The notes under the pieces are model-generated. The model did no database searches, was not told the DNA's origin, and worked only from the letters and a program-made list of their open reading frames with translations. Below are positions 62,301 through 64,000 of a stretch of 64,000 bases of DNA, piece by piece. Source of the stretch: Nannocystis sp. (lineage in GTDB: Bacteria > Myxococcota_A > Polyangia > Nannocystales > Nannocystaceae); the NCBI GenBank assembly GCA_016712315.1, contig JADJRG010000013.1, positions 1,331,001-1,395,000 on the forward strand. The letters are read 5' to 3'. The first letter of the stretch is position 1, and each line of letters starts with the position of its first letter. Made by a program: the position numbers and the translations under genes.

Positions 62301-62383
62301 CCAGCGCGTTCTTCCTCCGACTGCCTCTCACCACGCACGTTCACGTAATCGGGCGCCCTTCTTGGTAGTTCTACTACTCCCAT
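59357..62383 (-). CDS. dabA: inorganic carbon transporter subunit DabA (DUF2309)
   Basis: The 1008-residue cytoplasmic-facing subunit has the zinc-site residues of DabA, a beta-carbonic-anhydrase-like protein: C488 and D490 in VFCIDDREES, H676 in VGHGSSS, and C691 in YECGACGGGKGG. The H-to-C spacing of 15 and C-to-D of 2 equal those of characterised DabA. It hydrates CO2 to bicarbonate unidirectionally, driven through DabB by proton flow. Other family segments: ISIFVHHNTLHAFEG at the N terminus. ATG 62383 is used; it lies 45 bases from the divergent EIIA-like gene. Confidence 0.95.
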   Translation of the reverse strand: MGVVELPRRAPDYVNVRGERQSEEERAGVLAAVEHAAHLLPAQGPISIFVHHNTLHAFEGVPFEEAVVRGGQALGCEPFLSEERFHAELSRGRILSADLQAVIAEDLGATATAPVAGLTTRQALRQAMVQLVFIEPGEPELRWLLAETRVLEHLRRDLPPELRRGFLDRARSALGRDRSPAALETGIVQRLWTACLGVARKAPSEHVGASYPLRLGDLLRLAADAGPQADADRLVQPLLIRLAGAFLDQGIAYWGLAAREEGFLAAFSAVYGESRGGERWRDALAAVIAEESRRGGDAVDSVLRSLAAMGVTPDAYEPVITAELLAIRGWAGMFRQIESRPDRVPVQAPPARLMDFLAALLCAERAALAVLAREHLGFAGDLSALRGWLIPQIRPPPPPSEEARAAGLFQVAQALGIDGAALERLDREESAALLGEISSFSGVERRRIFHLAYERRQRVEALDALAQHARRPAPGIGSESSSFQAVFCIDDREESLRRHLEEISPECETIGFAGFFGVAMYYRGAEDAYPTPLCPIAIRPTHEVEEEVDADFARRAVTRARGRRLVGRLRRGFEVGTRTFARGSLLTAAFGLLAVVPLVSRVLFPRLTASLRLRGERWVQAPSRTHLALSRRPEVTPQLGAHAGYSHAEMAGIVREMLTLCGLAGRLSPLVLIVGHGSSSLNNPHGSAYECGACGGGKGGPNARAFAQMANEPAVRVLLAAEGVEIPSGTWFVGALHNTCDDAVKYFDVELVPDSHKELFARARRAIELARAYNAHERCRRFESAPLWLPPMLALAHVEARSQDLAQVRAELGHATNALAVVGRRARTRGLFCDRRAFLISYDPTRDDDGAVLSRLLAAVVPVCAGINLEYYFSHVDPAGYGSGSKLPHNLVSLLGVMNGGSSDLRTGLPWQMVELHEPVRLLMVVEARVEVAERVLAADPSLRRLVDHRWIQLAILDPDGAGLSLRVDGSFKKYVPENMVLATSPSSSAWYRGRRDHLPFAQITGGA

Positions 62384-62428
62384 GGACAGAGCAAGTCAAA
62401 CCGGGTACTTCTCCAGAACAGAAGCAAA

Positions 62429-63109
62429 ATGAGCGAAAGCGATCGCCTCCTCACCGTCCGTGAACTCGCTGACTACCTGCGCCTCAACGAGCGCACGGTG
62501 CTCAAGCTCGCCGGCCAGGGCCAACTCCCTGGCGCGCGGATCGGCAACCAATGGCGCTTCCGCCAGCGCGTCATCGACGCCTGGCTTGATGATCAGATGC
62601 TCGGCGTCCGCGGCCCGCCCGTACGGCCCGATCCGGGAGAGCTCGCCTCCTTCACGCTGGATCAGTGCCTCGGACCGAGCCATATCCTGCCTGATCTCCA
62701 AGGCAGAGATCGCGCTCAGGTACTCGGCGAGTTCGCTCAACACGCGCACCAGCTCGGCCTCGTACGAGACCCCACATGGTTCCTCGGCGCGCTCCTCGAG
62801 CGTGAAAACGTCCTCCCCACCGCCGTCGGCGACGGTGTGGCTTTCCCCCACACTCTGCATCGCCACCCTGAGCAGATCCAGAGCCCGTTTTTGCTCTTCG
62901 GCCGCAGCCACGAAGGCGTCGATTTCGGCGCCCCAGACGGCCAACCCGTCCAGATCGCGGTGGTGATGGGTCTGCGCTACCAAGAGCTCCACCTCCCCTG
63001 GCTCGCCCGCCTCTCCGCGATGCTGCACGCATCACCCAGCCGCCACGCACTGCTCGCGGCCCCCACAGGCGAGTCCCTCTACGAGGCCCTTCGTCTGCGG
63101 CTCCAGTAA
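62429..63109 (+). CDS. excisionase-type HTH fused to a PTS EIIA domain
   Basis: The 226-residue protein starts with a MerR/excisionase-like HTH (LLTVRELADYLRLNERTVLKLAGQGQLPGARIGNQWRF, residues 7-44). A PTS EIIA type-2 (PtsN-like) domain follows (residues about 75-225) with the phospho-acceptor motif GDGVAFPHTLH, His141 being the expected phosphorylated residue. Later EIIA segments are VDFGAPDGQPVQIAVVMGL and LARLSAMLH. This fusion is known in Deltaproteobacteria-type genomes. It is divergent from dabA and could regulate it in response to PTS-Ntr phosphate flow; that link is inferred. Confidence 0.87.
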   Translation: MSESDRLLTVRELADYLRLNERTVLKLAGQGQLPGARIGNQWRFRQRVIDAWLDDQMLGVRGPPVRPDPGELASFTLDQCLGPSHILPDLQGRDRAQVLGEFAQHAHQLGLVRDPTWFLGALLERENVLPTAVGDGVAFPHTLHRHPEQIQSPFLLFGRSHEGVDFGAPDGQPVQIAVVMGLRYQELHLPWLARLSAMLHASPSRHALLAAPTGESLYEALRLRLQ

Positions 63110-63171
63110 CATCGCCGCGAGCCGCTGGACTCGCAGACTCAACCCTATCGGGAAAAGTCCATCCAACCAAT

Positions 63172-63199
63172 AAAAAAGGCCCCCTCTTTCGAGGGGGCC
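63172..63199 (-). terminator. rRNA operon intrinsic terminator
   Basis: A perfect 9-bp GC-rich stem (GGCCCCCTC / GAGGGGGCC, loop 4 bases) is followed by six T residues in the rRNA reading direction. It is 5 bases past the 5S gene and also lies at the 3' side of the convergent HTH-EIIA gene. Confidence 0.9.
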
Positions 63200-63204
63200 A
63201 TAAC

Positions 63205-63320
63205 CCTGGCGACGTCCTACTCTCCCACAGAGTCTCCCCTGCAGTACCATCGGCGCTGGAAAGCTTAACGACCGAGTTCGGGATGGGATCGGGTGTGGCC
63301 CTTCCGCCATAATCACCAGG
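63205..63320 (-). rRNA. rrf: 5S ribosomal RNA
   Basis: The minus strand gives a 116-base 5S rRNA: 5' CCTGGTGATTATGGCGG, the conserved CCCGATCCCATCCCGAACTCGG-type loop (seen as CGAACTCGGTCGTTAAGC), GCGCCGATGGTACTGC, and a 3' end GTCGCCAGG pairing with the 5' end. Complete gene; boundaries within a base or two. Confidence 0.93.
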
Positions 63321-63556
63321 AAAACCGATTGGACAAAACAACTTCTTCGTCTTCCAGAGCGCGCCTTCTCGCCCTTAGGAGGCTGAGCCTGGCGCGCGTA
63401 TCTGATCGAAACCTGTTGAACGAGCACTCAAGTGGCGACGATGCGCCTTTTACTCGCCCCCTTCTCATTGATAATGATGAAAAGGGGCGAGAGCGCGTCG
63501 GTGTCGCTTAGAACCTCGGGCTTGACCACCCCACCCTGATCCAGGATGGCGGCGCA
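63321..63556 (-). other. 23S-5S spacer with a hairpin
   Basis: About 236 bases without a tRNA or protein gene. An inverted repeat (CTCGCCCC 63453-63460 with GGGGCGAG 63484-63491, loop with further pairing) could be a ribonuclease III processing stem for the 23S/5S transcript. Confidence 0.6.

Positions 63557-64000
<444 letters not shown>

Overview
The window is a very GC-rich bacterial chromosome segment. Its gene content points to Myxococcota, most likely the Nannocystaceae side of the phylum: a PEGA-type Ser/Thr kinase, DUF4388 proteins fused to receiver, FHA and roadblock modules, a DUF1592/DUF1552 pair, and many lipoproteins with Thr/Glu/Ser-rich linkers behind the lipobox. This is inferred from family content, because no 16S sequence is present. 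The right edge carries the 3' end of a 23S rRNA gene and a 5S rRNA gene on the minus strand.

Layout. 0-4.7 kb: a minus-strand operon of Ser/Thr kinase, TPR protein, Nudix hydrolase and queG (cut by the window edge), with a divergent small ribbon-helix-helix-like gene. 5-13.5 kb: class II glutamine amidotransferase, long acyl-CoA dehydrogenase, FG-GAP lipoprotein, Omp85-like barrel, and a two-gene receiver/DUF4388/roadblock operon. 13.5-15.1 kb: a gene-poor segment with a tiny Fis-like HTH gene, a 21-bp tandem array and two copies of one palindrome at its ends. 15.1-24 kb: cysE, a START-like protein, and a three-gene minus operon (lipoprotein, GHKL ATPase, 1068-residue unknown partner) divergent from a di-heme peroxidase. 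24-31.3 kb: an SbcCD-like (YhaN/YhaO) ATPase-nuclease pair divergent from a WYL regulator, a TlpA-like thioredoxin lipoprotein and tRNA-Ser(UGA). 31.3-47.3 kb: envelope proteins, MATE and POT transporters, lipase, FHA-DUF4388 protein, glutaredoxin, an HD protein resembling half of a CCA-adding enzyme, a phosphotransferase, DUF1415, and an XRE+Fis HTH fusion. 47-51.4 kb: a periplasmic molybdenum aldehyde oxidoreductase operon with a small Cys-rich gene at its end. 51.5-56.6 kb: lipoproteins and the DUF1592/DUF1552 pair. 56.6-63.1 kb: a DAB-type inorganic-carbon uptake operon (DabA plus two Nuo-like membrane subunits) divergent, across only 45 bp, from an excisionase-HTH/PTS-EIIA fusion. 63.2-64 kb: rRNA genes with a clear terminator.

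The most interesting units are (1) the DAB transporter facing a phosphorelay-type regulator, (2) the GHKL ATPase with a large partner of no recognised family, and (3) the palindrome-bounded, repeat-bearing segment with a small Fis-like gene that has a paralogous domain 33 kb away. No CRISPR array, integrase, transposase or prophage gene was seen.
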